This document shows, in pieces, positions 1 to 13,000 of a stretch of 64,000 bases of DNA. Under the pieces are notes generated by a model. The model made no database searches. It saw only the letters and a list, made by a program, of their open reading frames with translations, and was not told the origin of the DNA. Both the position numbers and the translations under genes were made by a program. Each line of letters starts with the position of its first letter. The first letter of the stretch is position 1. The DNA comes from Amoebophrya sp. A120 (taxonomy: Eukaryota > Sar > Dinophyceae > Syndiniales > Amoebophryaceae), in assembly GCA_905178155.1 (NCBI GenBank), contig CAJINV010000002.1, forward strand, positions 3,836,947 to 3,900,946, in the 5' to 3' direction.

Positions 1-1031
1 CTGGTCTACGGGCCAGTAGCTGGAAGAATAAAAAGCCCTTTCTCTCCGTAGTACCTACTAGGTAGGTGCTTAGATAGTAACTCTGTTCTCTATCTTCGGA
101 CAGCATGCTAGTGAGCATGCCTAGTCCCTGACGCTTGAGACGTCCACAGAGTTATGAGCCCAACCATTCCCCAAGTGGGAAAGGTAAGAACTACTAGCCC
201 CCTTCCCCCGTAGGTCCCTGCATAAGAGCAGCGGACGAGCCACCCATGCTCAGGGCTGTAGTCGCCTCCCTGTGTGGCTATGCCGCGCTTGGAGTGCCAG
301 AATAGCGCAAGGCGCTAGAAAGGGCAAAAGTCCCCTCGCACTGATTGGAGAAGAAAGATCTTCTGGGGATCTGGTCACGGTCTTGGTTTCACTAAGATCT
401 TTGCTTGGGGTCCTCATAAGAAGTTCTACACTGTGGTGGAGAAGATCTCATCAGCGTGGGGTCTTCTACAAATTCTGGGTTCACGCGCCCAAAGGTTCCT
501 GATCTTAATTCAGGATCGACATTAGGTTTCTCGTAAGAAGCTATTTAATAGCTGTAGCACAGATTTCGAATCTGCTCCCTGGGGCGCTTAACAAACTTCA
601 CTCAGGTGGTGCAAGCTAGCGGGGAACTGCAACAAGCTCGCACAAGTGCCAACGCGGTGCGTTGGTGGAAAGCAAGCAAGCTCGGGGTAGCTGTTCGAGA
701 AACAGCTTGCAGGTCCAGTCGACGCCTCTGTAGGGACAGAGGCGAATGAGGATTGAGGTTGAGCAACGAGCTCAGGCTCGTGTGAGAAGTATAATGTAGT
801 CTGAGTCGGGCCTATTACGGCTCGAAGTCGTAGCTTCGGTTGTCTCGGTGCATCGAAGGAATGCCGCGAAGGCGCTGCCACCGGGAGTGGTAGCCGCCTA
901 CCGCGAGAACGGTTTTGATGTTCACAGATTGGAGGCACATGCTGTGCATGGCAATTTTTGTGACGCGTTCTTTTGTGATGCATTCCGCTTCATGACAAAT
1001 TCCGTTCTTTACGCGAACGCTTTTTTCTGTT
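1..1031. other. No recognisable gene
   Basis: No open frame here resembles a known protein, and no rRNA or tRNA could be recognised. From about 940 to 1010 the sequence carries the TTGTGATGC / CATGACAAA motifs that fill introners elsewhere. A T-rich stretch at 1016-1034 resembles the right end of a family B element. An introner may therefore end just before the first exon of the large gene, but no matching left end was found. Upstream exons of that gene may lie here or outside the window. Confidence 0.4.
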
Positions 1032-4000
1032 ATGGAGGTACTGAAAGAGGACTTATCAAATGCAAAAGTGTCTGGGTCTGGAAGATTCTAAACTTGTGAT
1101 GCTGTCCGTGGAAGATTCCAAAACACTTTGTATTGCATGACCCGCAATAGGGGCCGGGCTGGTAGTCCCACTTAAGGACGAGGGCATCTCTCATGCGGTA
1201 GAGATTATATCACAAAGCTTTCTAAAAATCTCTGATGCTGCGGCATGCATCACAGACATCATGGCTCATGTTATTTAAGATATGCATGACCATAAATCTA
1301 GAACTCTTCCAGACCCAGACATTTTTGCATGTGATAGGACTGCTTGGCAAACTATTTGACTGGCGCGTGCATTCTGTACAGCAAATGCGAGCCTAAAAGG
1401 TTGGACAGGCAATACAAACCCGAGTTTTTCGAAACCGTGCCCGGACTGGTTTGTGACGACGGCAGCTGCGTGTTCAACGATGCGACACCAATCGCACTTC
1501 TCCTCACCTCCTACGTGCGGTTCGGCCGTCCCGGTGGCGTGCCCGAAATGGAGCCCCCGCAAGACTGCACGGGGTCATGGAGTGTAGCAGCTTCGGACGC
1601 GGAGTTGGAGCAACAGTGCACCGGCACGGGAGAGACCCTCACGCGCAAGTACACGCAGACCCAAGCCGCGGCAAACGGCGGTGCCCCCTGCGAGGCCGCA
1701 GACGGAGCTGAGAGCAGTTTGAAGTATCAAATGCAAAAATGTCTGGGTCTGGAAGAATGCAAGTTTGTCATGCTTGTCTGGCATGACTCGAGAATCTGTG
1801 TTGCATAGGCGCGATACGGCCCTCTTACCTGTCATGCAAAAACGCAGTTTGCCATGCGGAATACGTAAGACATGGCACCCAAAAAATTTGCCATGCATAG
1901 CTGCGTATTGTAGTGCGTCTCTCATTCACTTTTGGCATTACACCCAGACATGTTTGCAATCCATATTGAGTGTCCTTGTGATAAAGCCGGATACCATGAT
2001 ATGCAAGAAAAAAACTGTGTAACTCTGTAATGCAGACGCAGAGCATGCAACAGAGTTACACCTGTCATGCCAGACAAGCGTGAAGTCCTCTTTTCATGTG
2101 TGTTTTCCCTCACATGTAGAGCCACGCATGACAGGTTTTCTCTGTCATGTAGAGCAAACTTGTGATGCTGTCAGCCAAAGAAAGTTACACGAGCACAATT
2201 TTTGTCTTGGATACACGAGGACACCGCTGCAGGCACTTGCACGCAGAATGTCTGCACTATGGAAGCGTCAGGTGCGGAATCGACAAAGTTGCAGCATTTT
2301 TTTGTCACGCATAAAGACGATGATGCCACCAGTTTGGCCCCCAATTTCTAAGCGGCGCATCACAAATGTTGGCAACACCTAAATGTAGTTTGCCGCGCTG
2401 TTTGGTGGGCAAAGAAGACTGTCTCTGTCATGCTACTTGAGCAGCTCTAGTATCTCTAGCCCCAAACAGTCCTCTTTACGCATTACGACTTACTGCTCTG
2501 TCGATTTGTTCAAACCTGACACCCTCATATTGAAATGTGAGCACGGCGAGGAGGCGACTGGCACCGCTTGCACCTCGCGTGATGCGGTGATCTGCACTGC
2601 TTGCACTACGGCCGGCTATCACAAAAGCGGGAACAACTGCGTGCAGAACGACTGCACTTGCCCGCACGGCAATGAGGCGACGGGGGCGGCCTGCACCTCG
2701 CATAATACGGAGATTTGCCACGATTGCGATGCTGGATACCACCTAGACGCTGCAAACTGCGTCGTGAATACCTGCAAATGCGAGCACGGAACAGCATTAA
2801 CGGGGCCACCGACGTGCGTAAACGACGATGTGACGGTTGGCTGTCAGCAAGGCACTTGCAACTCGGGGTATCACTTCGAAGACGATGGCTCAGCCAAAAA
2901 CTGCGTCGTGAATACCTGCAAATGCGAGCACGGAACGCCGTTAACCGGGCCGCCGACGTGCGTCGACCATCAGACGACGGCTGGCTGTCAGCAAGGCACT
3001 TGCAACTCGGGGCATCACTTCGAAGACGATGGCTCAGCCAAAAACTGCGTCGTGAATACCTGCAAATGCGAGCACGGAACGCCGTTAACCGGGCCGCCGA
3101 CGTGCGTCGACCATCAGACGACGGCTGGCTGTCAGCAAGGCACTTGCAACTCGGGGCATCACTTCGAAGACGATGGCTCAGCCAAAAACTGCGTCGTGAA
3201 TACCTGCAAATGCGAGCACGGAACGCCGTTAACCGGGCCGCCGACGTGCGTCGACCATCAGACGACGGCTGGCTGTCAGCAAGGCACTTGCAACTCGGGG
3301 CATCACTTCGAAGACGATGGCTCAACCAAAAACTGCGTCGTGAATACCTGCAAATGCGAGCACGGAACGCCGTTAACCGGGCCGCCGACGTGCGTCGACC
3401 ATCAGACGACGGCTGGCTGTCAGCAAGGCACTTGCAACTCGGGGCATCACTTCGAAGACGATGGCTCAACCAAAAACTGCGTCGTGAATACCTGCAAATG
3501 CGAGCACGGAACGCCGTTAACCGGGCCGCCGACGTGCGTCGACCATCAGACGACGGTTGGCTGTCAGCAAGGCACTTGCAACTCGGGGCATCACTTCGAA
3601 GACGATGGCTCAACCAAAAACTGCGTCGTGAATACCTGCAAATGCGAGCACGGAACGCCGTTAACCGGGCCGCCGACGTGCGTCGACCATCAGACGACGG
3701 TTGGCTGTCAGCAAGGCACTTGCAACTCGGGGCATCACTTCGAAGACGATGGCTCAACCAAAAACTGCGTCGTGAATACCTGCAAATGCGAGCACGGAAC
3801 GCCGTTAACCGGGCCGCCGACGTGCGTCGACCATCAGACGACGGTTGGCTGTCAGCAAGGCACTTGCAACTCGGGGCATCACTTCGAAGACGATGGCTCA
3901 ACCAAAAACTGCGTCGTGAATACCTGCAAATGCGAGCACGGAACGCCGTTAACCGGGCCGCCGACGTGCGTCGACCATCAGACGACGGTTGGCTGTCAGC

Positions 4001-7000
4001 AAGGCACTTGCAACTCGGGGCATCACTTCGAAGACGATGGCTCAACCAAAAACTGCGTCGTGAATACCTGCAAATGCGAGCACGGAACGCCGTTAACCGG
4101 GCCGCCGACGTGCGTCGACCATCAGACGACGGTTGGCTGTCAGCAAGGCACTTGCAACTCGGGGCATCACTTCGAAGACGATGGCTCAACCAAAAACTGC
4201 GTCGTGAATACCTGCAAATGCGAGCACGGAACGCCGTTAACCGGGCCGCCGACGTGCGTCGACCATCAGACGACGGTTGGCTGTCAGCAAGGCACTTGCA
4301 ACTCGGGGCATCACTTCGAAGACGATGGCTCAACCAAAAACTGCGTCGTGAATACCTGCAAATGCGAGCACGGAACGCCGTTAACCGGGCCGCCGACGTG
4401 CGTCGACCATCAGACGACGGTTGGCTGTCAGCAAGGCACTTGCAACTCGGGGCATCACTTCGAAGACGATGGCTCAACCAAAAACTGCGTCGTGAATACC
4501 TGCAAATGCGAGCACGGAACGCCGTTAACCGGGCCGCCGACGTGCGTCGACCATCAGACGACGGTTGGCTGTCAGCAAGGCACTTGCAACTCGGGGCATC
4601 ACTTCGAAGACGATGGCTCAACCAAAAACTGCGTCGTGAATACCTGCAAATGCGAGCACGGAACGCCGTTAACCGGGCCGCCGACGTGCGTCGACCATCA
4701 GACGACGGTTGGCTGTCAGCAAGGCACTTGCAACTCGGGGCATCACTTCGAAGACGATGGCTCAACCAAAAACTGCGTCGTGAATACCTGCAAATGCGAG
4801 CACGGAACGCCGTTAACCGGGCCGCCGACGTGCGTCGACCATCAGACGACGGTTGGCTGTCAGCAAGGCACTTGCAACTCGGGGCATCACTTCGAAGACG
4901 ATGGCTCAACCAAAAACTGCGTCGTGAATACCTGCAAATGCGAGCACGGAACGCCTTTAACCAGGCCGCCGACGTGCGTAAGCGACGGTGTGACGATTGG
5001 GTGTCAGCAAGACAGTTGCAATTCTGGGCATCACTACCAGGACGATGGCTCAACCAAAAATTGTGTGCTGAATCTCGCGAACCCAGTGTTACCGCGCGGG
5101 TTTGGTATGCATTGCAAATCTAGTATCGTACTACCTAGTAGTAATCATTGCGTTACAAATTTCATATTTGTCAACTTGTTGGTGAAAAGTGGACTACGTG
5201 TAAAAATGCTGATTTTTTATTCCCTGCACATTTCTGTCATGCGAAGATATTGCAACTACTACGAAATGAAACTACGCAGGCGATAGTACTTTTGCACAGG
5301 ATGTTCGACCTCCATCTGCAGCTGGCGGACGGTGTCACGGACGTGGCTGCGGCTTTGCAGACCTTGAAAACGGCTGTGAAAGTATCCTGTGTAAAAACGT
5401 CCCCACCCGAGAGTTGTCATGCAAATCTGCATGCTGAAAATGTTTCTCATGCGGAGCCCCATGAGAAGCATTTTCCAGTCATGTTTTGGGATTTGTCATG
5501 CTCCAATCAGCATGATATACTAGATCTGTGATGCTGCTGAGCTAGCTCAAACAGCACTACGATACGAGTCCACATTTGTCATGCAAAACAGCCGAAGCTT
5601 GTGGATCTTGACTATGGGGCGGGGACGTTTTTACATAGGATAGAAAGCTACGGTCGGCGAGTTTTTCCAACAAACCGCGGGCATCGCGTTGACACCGGAA
5701 CAAATCTATCAAATGCAAAAATGTCTGGGTCGTCTGGAAGAGTATACACTTGTCATGCGGGTTTTCCATGACCCATGTGGTCTGGAATGCGGGACCTAGC
5801 ATGACAGACTCTGTGAGGTCTTTGCCATGTGTGTCCTGCATGAGAAAGAACTTCGTCCCAACTGGGTTGACAGTGGACAGCTTTTGGTAATCATGCAACA
5901 CAAGTTTTCGCAGGATTCGGACTCAGCATGACAAGTTCCAACCTTCCAGACCCAGACATATTTGCAGTTCATAAAATCGAAAATGTCGAAATCACGTTAA
6001 AAGACCCGAACGCAGTGTGTGTCCCGCTCAAATGGTACAGTCTCAAACGTTACAACAGAATAAATGGAAATGATCTGTGATGCAAGAAGTGCTGGATCTA
6101 GCCAAGCCTACGCCCACAGGGAGATTGCGCATGACAAGTGTAGTTTGAGTCCCAAGCCGCGCTAGAACCTGGCGAAATTCGTAATGTAGAGAGTGGAACG
6201 CTCTGCGATTCTATCATGCTCGTCATGCAACACAAGTTCCAGATGCTATTGTAACGCTTGAGGTTGTAATACCTGAGTAGGTTATACGGTGCCGCCGAAT
6301 GTTGAAGTCGAAATAACCTTCGGCGTGCGCGTGGACAGCTCCGATGTGGATGAAATCAATGCCGTATGCATAGCAAATATCCATCTGGGTGTGGATTTGT
6401 GATGCGAGAGGTGAAGGACAGCAAGATCTGTAATGCCTGAGTACGATTGTTACCAATTTTGAATATGTCGTACAGGAAGGCAGTTTGTCATGCGTTCTAC
6501 GCTTAATTCTGCAACAAGCCTCGCGCAACTTCTGATGCTGTTATGCCGTGTAAGTGGCTACTCTGCGACGTGAGTATCAGCAACACAATAAATTTTTCCC
6601 AGACGTCCACGGATATTTGCAGTTGATATGCCGCGTGGGCTCCCGATGCGGAGTTGTCCCCGACCGGGACTGAGGTGCAAGCGTTAAATTCGGCAGTAAA
6701 GAAAGCGGTCAATGAGGACCCGGCTATGAGTAACCAAATGACAGTCCCCGACACGAATGCAGTGCCAGGAACGGTCATCGTTACAACAACGACAACCACG
6801 ACGACCACGCCAACGCTTCTCCCAAGGGGCTTCGACCTGAAATTAGATCTCCCAGCCGGTGCTGACGTCGCGACTGCGCTGAGTGACCCTGTGTTGAGAA
6901 GCAGTGTGGCGGCCGGTCTGGTCGAATATCTAAACGCGAAACAGGTCGGGGTGACGCTGACAGCTGATCAGATTGCGAATTTGCAAATCACGGAAAAGGA

Positions 7001-10000
7001 GGGACTCCTGGGTCAATTCGAAGTTCATTTTGATGTTGAGATTGATCCGGCGCATGTATGAAGTGCAAAAGCTTATCGTACAAGTCGGATTTGACAAGTT
7101 CTTCAGTGTTGTGTGACAGCACGATCTTTGTTTTTTCACCTGAAAATTCGCATGGCAATTTCCATTCCCGCATTTGAAAAAATGTGTTACTACGGAAAAT
7201 ACTTCCTTACTTTTGCAATGCACATTAGTACTTCCTTACTTTTACTTTTTTACGGTGATGCTTTTGCAATGCACATTAGGCTGGACAAATCGATTTCGCC
7301 TGGGATCCTCATGCGGCTTTGACCGAAGCCGCGATGCAGAATTTAGGAGCAGAGCTGCGGACTGCCGTTAGCAACAATGCGGCTAACATGAGTATGAGTA
7401 TATCAGTTCCCGATACTGACGCAGTGCCAGGAACGGTCATCGTTACAACAACCACAACCACGACGACCACGCCGACACTGCTACCCAGGGGCTTCGACCT
7501 GAAACTGCAACTTCCAGACGGTACTGACGTTGCGACTGCGCTTCGTGATCCTGCACTGAAAAGCAGCCTGGTGGCCGGGTTGGTTGAATTTTTGAACGGG
7601 CAGCCGGGTGGGGTAACGCTGACAGCTGACCAGATCGAGAATTTGCAAATCAGGGAGAAGGAGAATGCCCAGGGGCAATATGAAGTGCTTTTTGATATTG
7701 AAGTCGACCCTGCGGATGTATGCAGAGTGAAAGTTTTTTATCGTGCTGGGGCGAGAAGTTCTGCAATGTCGCATGACAAGTTTTTGCTTTCTATGTCTGA
7801 ATCTGCATGAGAAACAAGGTCATGGCGCGGGGACAGAGTCCCCGCGCTGCGACCTTGCGGCGAAGAAGGGCCACCCGCGGCGGCTTTTCTTGCCCATGAT
7901 GCGGCAGGTTTTTTTTTTGCGACAGAACGGGGTAGCTTGGCGCTCGTGGTGCCGGCGCCCCCCCTGGAAAAATGCGCCTTTTTCTGCGCCCCTGGGCGGG
8001 GCGCCCCCCCCAAAGGACTACCCACGACCAACCGAGGGCGCGGCCGTCCGGGAGGTTGTTTTCCCGAACCAGGGCGCGCGGGCCTGTTTCTGCGCCCCTG
8101 GGCGGGGCGCCCCCCCCAAAGGACTACCCCCGACCATGCGAGGGGGGGCGCGGCCACCTTCCTGGAGCCTGTTCTCCGAACCAGGGCGCACAGACCTGTT
8201 TCTGCGCCCCTTGGCGGGGCCCCCCCAGCAGGACTACCCACGACCAAGTGAGGGGGGGGCGCGGCCTTCCTGGGGGCTGTTAGTTCGCTTCGCACTCCCG
8301 AATCAGGCCGCGCGGACCTGTTTCTGCGCCCCTGGGCGGGGCGCCCCCCCCCCAATGAATAGGCAGCCAATCTTTGGCCCCCGGGGTCGGGCCTGACTCT
8401 TGAAAAGCGGCCCCCGGGGTCGGGTGTTCCTTTTCCGAAGTCAGGTGGGGAGCATGTTTTGAGTTGTGCAGGAGGTTTTTGCCGATTCGGGTCGTGTTGG
8501 ATACCCCCGAACAGGGGTCGGAACATACCCCGGAACACACCCCAGAACACACCCCGAAACACACCCCAGACCATGCCCCGAAAGCCACTTTCCGACAGTC
8601 AGGTCCGGGGTCGGGCCAGACTCTCGAAAAGTGACCTCCGGGGCCGGGTGTCACTTTTGCCGAGTCAGGTGTGGGGTATGTTTTGGGGGGTGCGTGAGGA
8701 AATGGCCGAGTTAGGTCGTGTTTGATACCCCGGAACAGGGGTCGGAACATACCCCGGAACACCCCCCGAAAACTCATTTTTGGGCAGTTGCTGCAGTTTA
8801 AATAGTAATTTCATTTTTACTTCTGCAAAAATTTTCAATCGCAGTACTAATTTCTAGTGCGATAGTACATCTTTTGCAAATGCATACCCTGCTGAAAAAG
8901 TCGACTACGCCTGGCATCCCGATGTGGCTTTAACTGCAGACGAGATGGAGACTTTGGGAACAAAGCTCCAGACGGCCGTTAGCGCAAATGCGGCCAACAT
9001 GACCACGCAAGTAACTGTACCTGATCCCGCCGATGCTGTAACAGGAACGGTCCTCGTTACAACGACCACCACAACCACTACCACACCAACACTGCTACCC
9101 AGGGGCTTTGACTTGAAATTGAACCTTCCAGCAGGTGTCAACAACGTTGCGAAAGCGCTGGAAGATCCCGTGCTACGAAGCAGCGTGGTTGCGGGTGTAT
9201 TGGAATTTTTAAACGGGCAGCCGGGTGGGGTAACGCTGACAGCTGATCAGATCGCGAATTTGCAAATCAGGGAAAAGCCGGGGGTGTCGGGGGAGTTTGA
9301 AGTGCTTTTTGATATTGAAGTGGACCCTGCGGATCTATGCAGAGTGAAAGTTTTGTCGTGCTGGGGCGAGAGGTTCTGCAGTGTCGCATGACAGATCTGG
9401 TTTTTATGTGTGAATCTGCATGACAAATTTCCAATTTTTGCTTCTGCAAAAATTTTCAATCGCAGTACTAATTTCTAGTGCGATACGACTTTTGCAAATG
9501 CATACCCTGCTGAAAAAGTCGACTACGCGTGGCATCCCGATGTGGCTTTAACCGCAGACGAGATGGAGACTTTGGGAACAAAGCTCCAGACGGCCGTTAG
9601 CGCAAATGCGGCCAACATGACCACCCAGGTAACAGTACCTGATCCCGCCGATGCTGTAACAGGAACGGTCCTCGTTACAACGACCACCACAACCACTACC
9701 ACTCCGACACTGCTACCCAGGGGCTTCGACTTGAAGTTGAACCTTCCAGCAGGTGTCAACAACGTTGCGAAAGCGCTGGAAGATCCCGTGCTGAGGAGCA
9801 GTGTGGTTGCGGGTGTATTGGAATTTCTAAATGGGCAGCCGGGTGGTGTAACGCTGACAGCTGATCAGATCGAGAATTTGCAAATCAGGGAAAAGCCGGG
9901 GGTGTCGGGGGAGTTTGAAGTGCTTTTTGATATTGAAGTGGACCCTGCGGATCTATGCATTGCAAAAGTTTATTTATCGTGCTCAGGCGAGTAGAGGTTC

Positions 10001-13000
10001 TGCAGTGTCGCATGACAGATCTGATTTTTATGTGTGAATCTGCATGACAAATTCCCAATTTTTGCTTCTGCAAAAATTTTCACACGCAGTACTAATTTCT
10101 AGTGCGATACGACTTTTGCAAATGCATACCCTGCTGAAAAAGTCGACTACGCGTGGCATCCCGATGTGGCTTTAACTGCAGACGAGATGGAGACTTTGGG
10201 AACAAAGCTCCAGACGGCCGTTAGCGCAAATGCGGCCAACATGACCACGCAAGTAACTGTACCTGATCCCGCCGATGCTGTAACAGGAACGCTTATTGTC
10301 ACAACGACCACGTCCACAACCACCACGCCAACACTTCTACCGAGGGGCTTCGATCTGAGCTTGAATTTGGATCTCCCAGGGGACGGCAGCACTGATGTCG
10401 CGACTGCGCTGAGTGATATCAAATGCAAATATGTCTGGGTCTGGAAGATTCTGAGACTTGTCATGCGCGTTTTGCATAAGACACGATGTCTGTGATGCAT
10501 GCCCCAGCGCCACGGACTTTCTGAGGGCTTCTTGATGCCTATTCCGCATCACAAATTATGCCCTCTCAGCGTAGCAAAAATTGCATTCGCTTTGCTGCTC
10601 ATGCGATACAGACTTTTTTGGAGTCCAAATGTAGCATCACAAGTTGCATTTTTCCAGACCCAGACATATGTGCAATTCATAAGTGACCCCGCACTACGAA
10701 GCAGCGTGGTTATATGGAACTGTCAGGATCGAAATTGACAAAATCGAAAAACTTGTGATGCATAAAATGCATGACGCGAAATACGTGTGTTGCAGAACAG
10801 GCAAGTGAGGCCGATTGTGAGCCTGTTTGAGGTTATAGCTCGAGCTGCTAGAGCAGCATGAGAGAATCAGTCTTCTTTGCCTAAACAGCATTACAAACTG
10901 GATTTAGGCACCACCAGAATTTGTGATGCGCCACTTAGAAACTGGGTTCGAACTGGAATCCATCTTATGCATGACAAATCCTTTCGATTTTGTCAATTTC
11001 GATTCTGACACTTCCATAGGTTGCCGGTCTTGTGAAGTTTTTGAACGACCAGCCGGGAATGGGTGGCGTCACCCTGACCGCTGACCAGATCGTGAATTTA
11101 CAAATCCGGCAAAAGGAGGGGGGAGAATCGGGGCAATTCGAAGTGCATTTTGATGTCGAAATTGATCCGGCGCATGTATGCAGTGCAAAAGCTTTTTTTT
11201 ACTACAACTCGGATGTTGACGAGTTCTGCGCTGTTGCATGTAGACGCGATCTACCTTGCTTTCTTACTGGAAAAATCTGCATGATTTTATTCTGTTCTTG
11301 TTCCGTAAAACTAAAAACAACTTTGCAAATTGCACTTTAAGTGCAACTCTCATCAACTCGTGAGAAAGCCCGTGATGTGAAAGAAGTGCTTTTGGACCAC
11401 TGCACACCATGCTGATTCAATCAACTCCGCCTGGGATCCCGCCTCGGACTTGCCAGAAACCGCGATGCAAAATTTGGGAGAAAAGCTGCAAACGGCCGTT
11501 AGCGACAATGCGGCTAATATGAGCACTAACATCACGGTGCCCAGCACAGCTGTAGGCGGAACGGTCTATGCATTGCAAAAGTATCGTACTCGTGTAAATG
11601 CATTGCAAATTTCCTCAGCGTGAGAAATAAAATTTGTAATGCGGATTTCGATTTACCTTAGGAAAAAGATTTGTAATGCAAGTCTTTATACGAATGCGAT
11701 ACTTTTGCACAGGATACGGTCATCGTGACAACGACGACCACTACCACCACCACACCAACACTGCTACCAAGGGGCTTTGACTTAACACTGCAGGTGCCAG
11801 CGGACTCCTCCGACGCCGAGATCGACGATGCGCTGCGAACATTGCCGCTACGCGACGCGATAAGGACGGCAGTGGTGCAGTTTTTTGTATGAAAGAGGCC
11901 AGTGAAAAGAGTGACTCGATCTGCTGGTGACAAGGCCCTTCTTGTGCAAAGAGGTTGTTTAAATTTGCCACGCAGCTTCAAGTTCAATCATCTGTATAAA
12001 GAAAAATTGCCTCGACGAAGAAGATTCATGAAAAGTCAATGAATAGTCTTTTTGCAGTTGATGTTTTATTCGTCCAAGCTTAGGTTGTAGAGGACCTCCA
12101 TGCAGTAGATCGATACATTTTTTTAGAAAATGCATAGTCTGAAAATAAATTGAACGACGTGACTCTGACGGAGGAGGAGATAGAAAATTTGCAAATCACC
12201 AAAAAGCTCGACGCCAGCACCCCTCCCACGGTGGAGGTGGAAGTGACTTTTGCGGTCCGCATTGACCCCGCGCATGCGAGTGCAGTAAACGAGGCTTGGG
12301 ATCCGGACGCTGTTTTGGGGGGCGAGGCGCTGGAAACGTTAGTCGAGGCAGTGAGAACCGCGTTTAATGCCATGGAGGAGGATCCTATTACCGGTCCTAG
12401 TATAATCACGCTGCCCGATATGGAAGCGTCAGAATCGAGATTCGCAAAATCGAAAAACTTGTGATGCACAAAACCGATGCCAGTTGGGGCCTCAGTTTGC
12501 AAGCGGCGCAAGACAAATTGCGGGAGCACCCAAATCCAGTCTGTGATGCTGTTTGGACAAAGAAGAGTGCTCCTGTCATGCTACTCTGGCAGCACATTGC
12601 ATACCCCTAAACAGGCTTGAAGTCGGTCTCTCTTGCCTGCTCCCCAATACAGGCCTGCAGTGCCCTACATTTTGCGCATCACAAATTTTTCGATTTTGTT
12701 GATTTCGATCCTGACAGATCCATACCCGAGGCAGGTGCTGGTACAACAGTGGTACAGCCAGTGATTGTGACCACGACCACAATATGCCTTGCAAATACGT
12801 CTAGGTCTGGAAGTATGCAACTTGTGATGCTGCATTTGGATTCTACAAAAATCTGTATTGCATGAAAAGCAAAAGAGGTCCAGTTTTTGCCACGGCGAGA
12901 GGGCATTTCTGATGCGGTATAAGCATCAGGAAGCCCTCACAAAATCTGTGATGCTAGGGCCTGCATCACAGACATCAGGAGTCATGCAAAATGTAAATGA

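Noticed and set aside
1-560. Possible rRNA-like or organellar sequence at the window start
   Set aside because: Some palindromic words occur, but no conserved rRNA or tRNA segment could be recognised.
2606-5053. 815-residue frame on the minus strand and 802-residue frame in another + frame across the Cys-repeat array
   Set aside because: The 144-bp unit is a multiple of 3 and happens to lack stops in these frames. The Cys-patterned frame is the one that continues from and into neighbouring exons.
2767-5070. CRISPR-like array of regular repeats
   Set aside because: The whole 144-bp unit is repeated without unique spacers, it encodes a clean Cys-rich repeat, and the genome is eukaryotic.
7738-8574. 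278-residue minus-strand frame and several overlapping + frames
   Set aside because: They lie in the GC-rich repeat block nested in an intron. The long frames come from composition, and no protein family is suggested.
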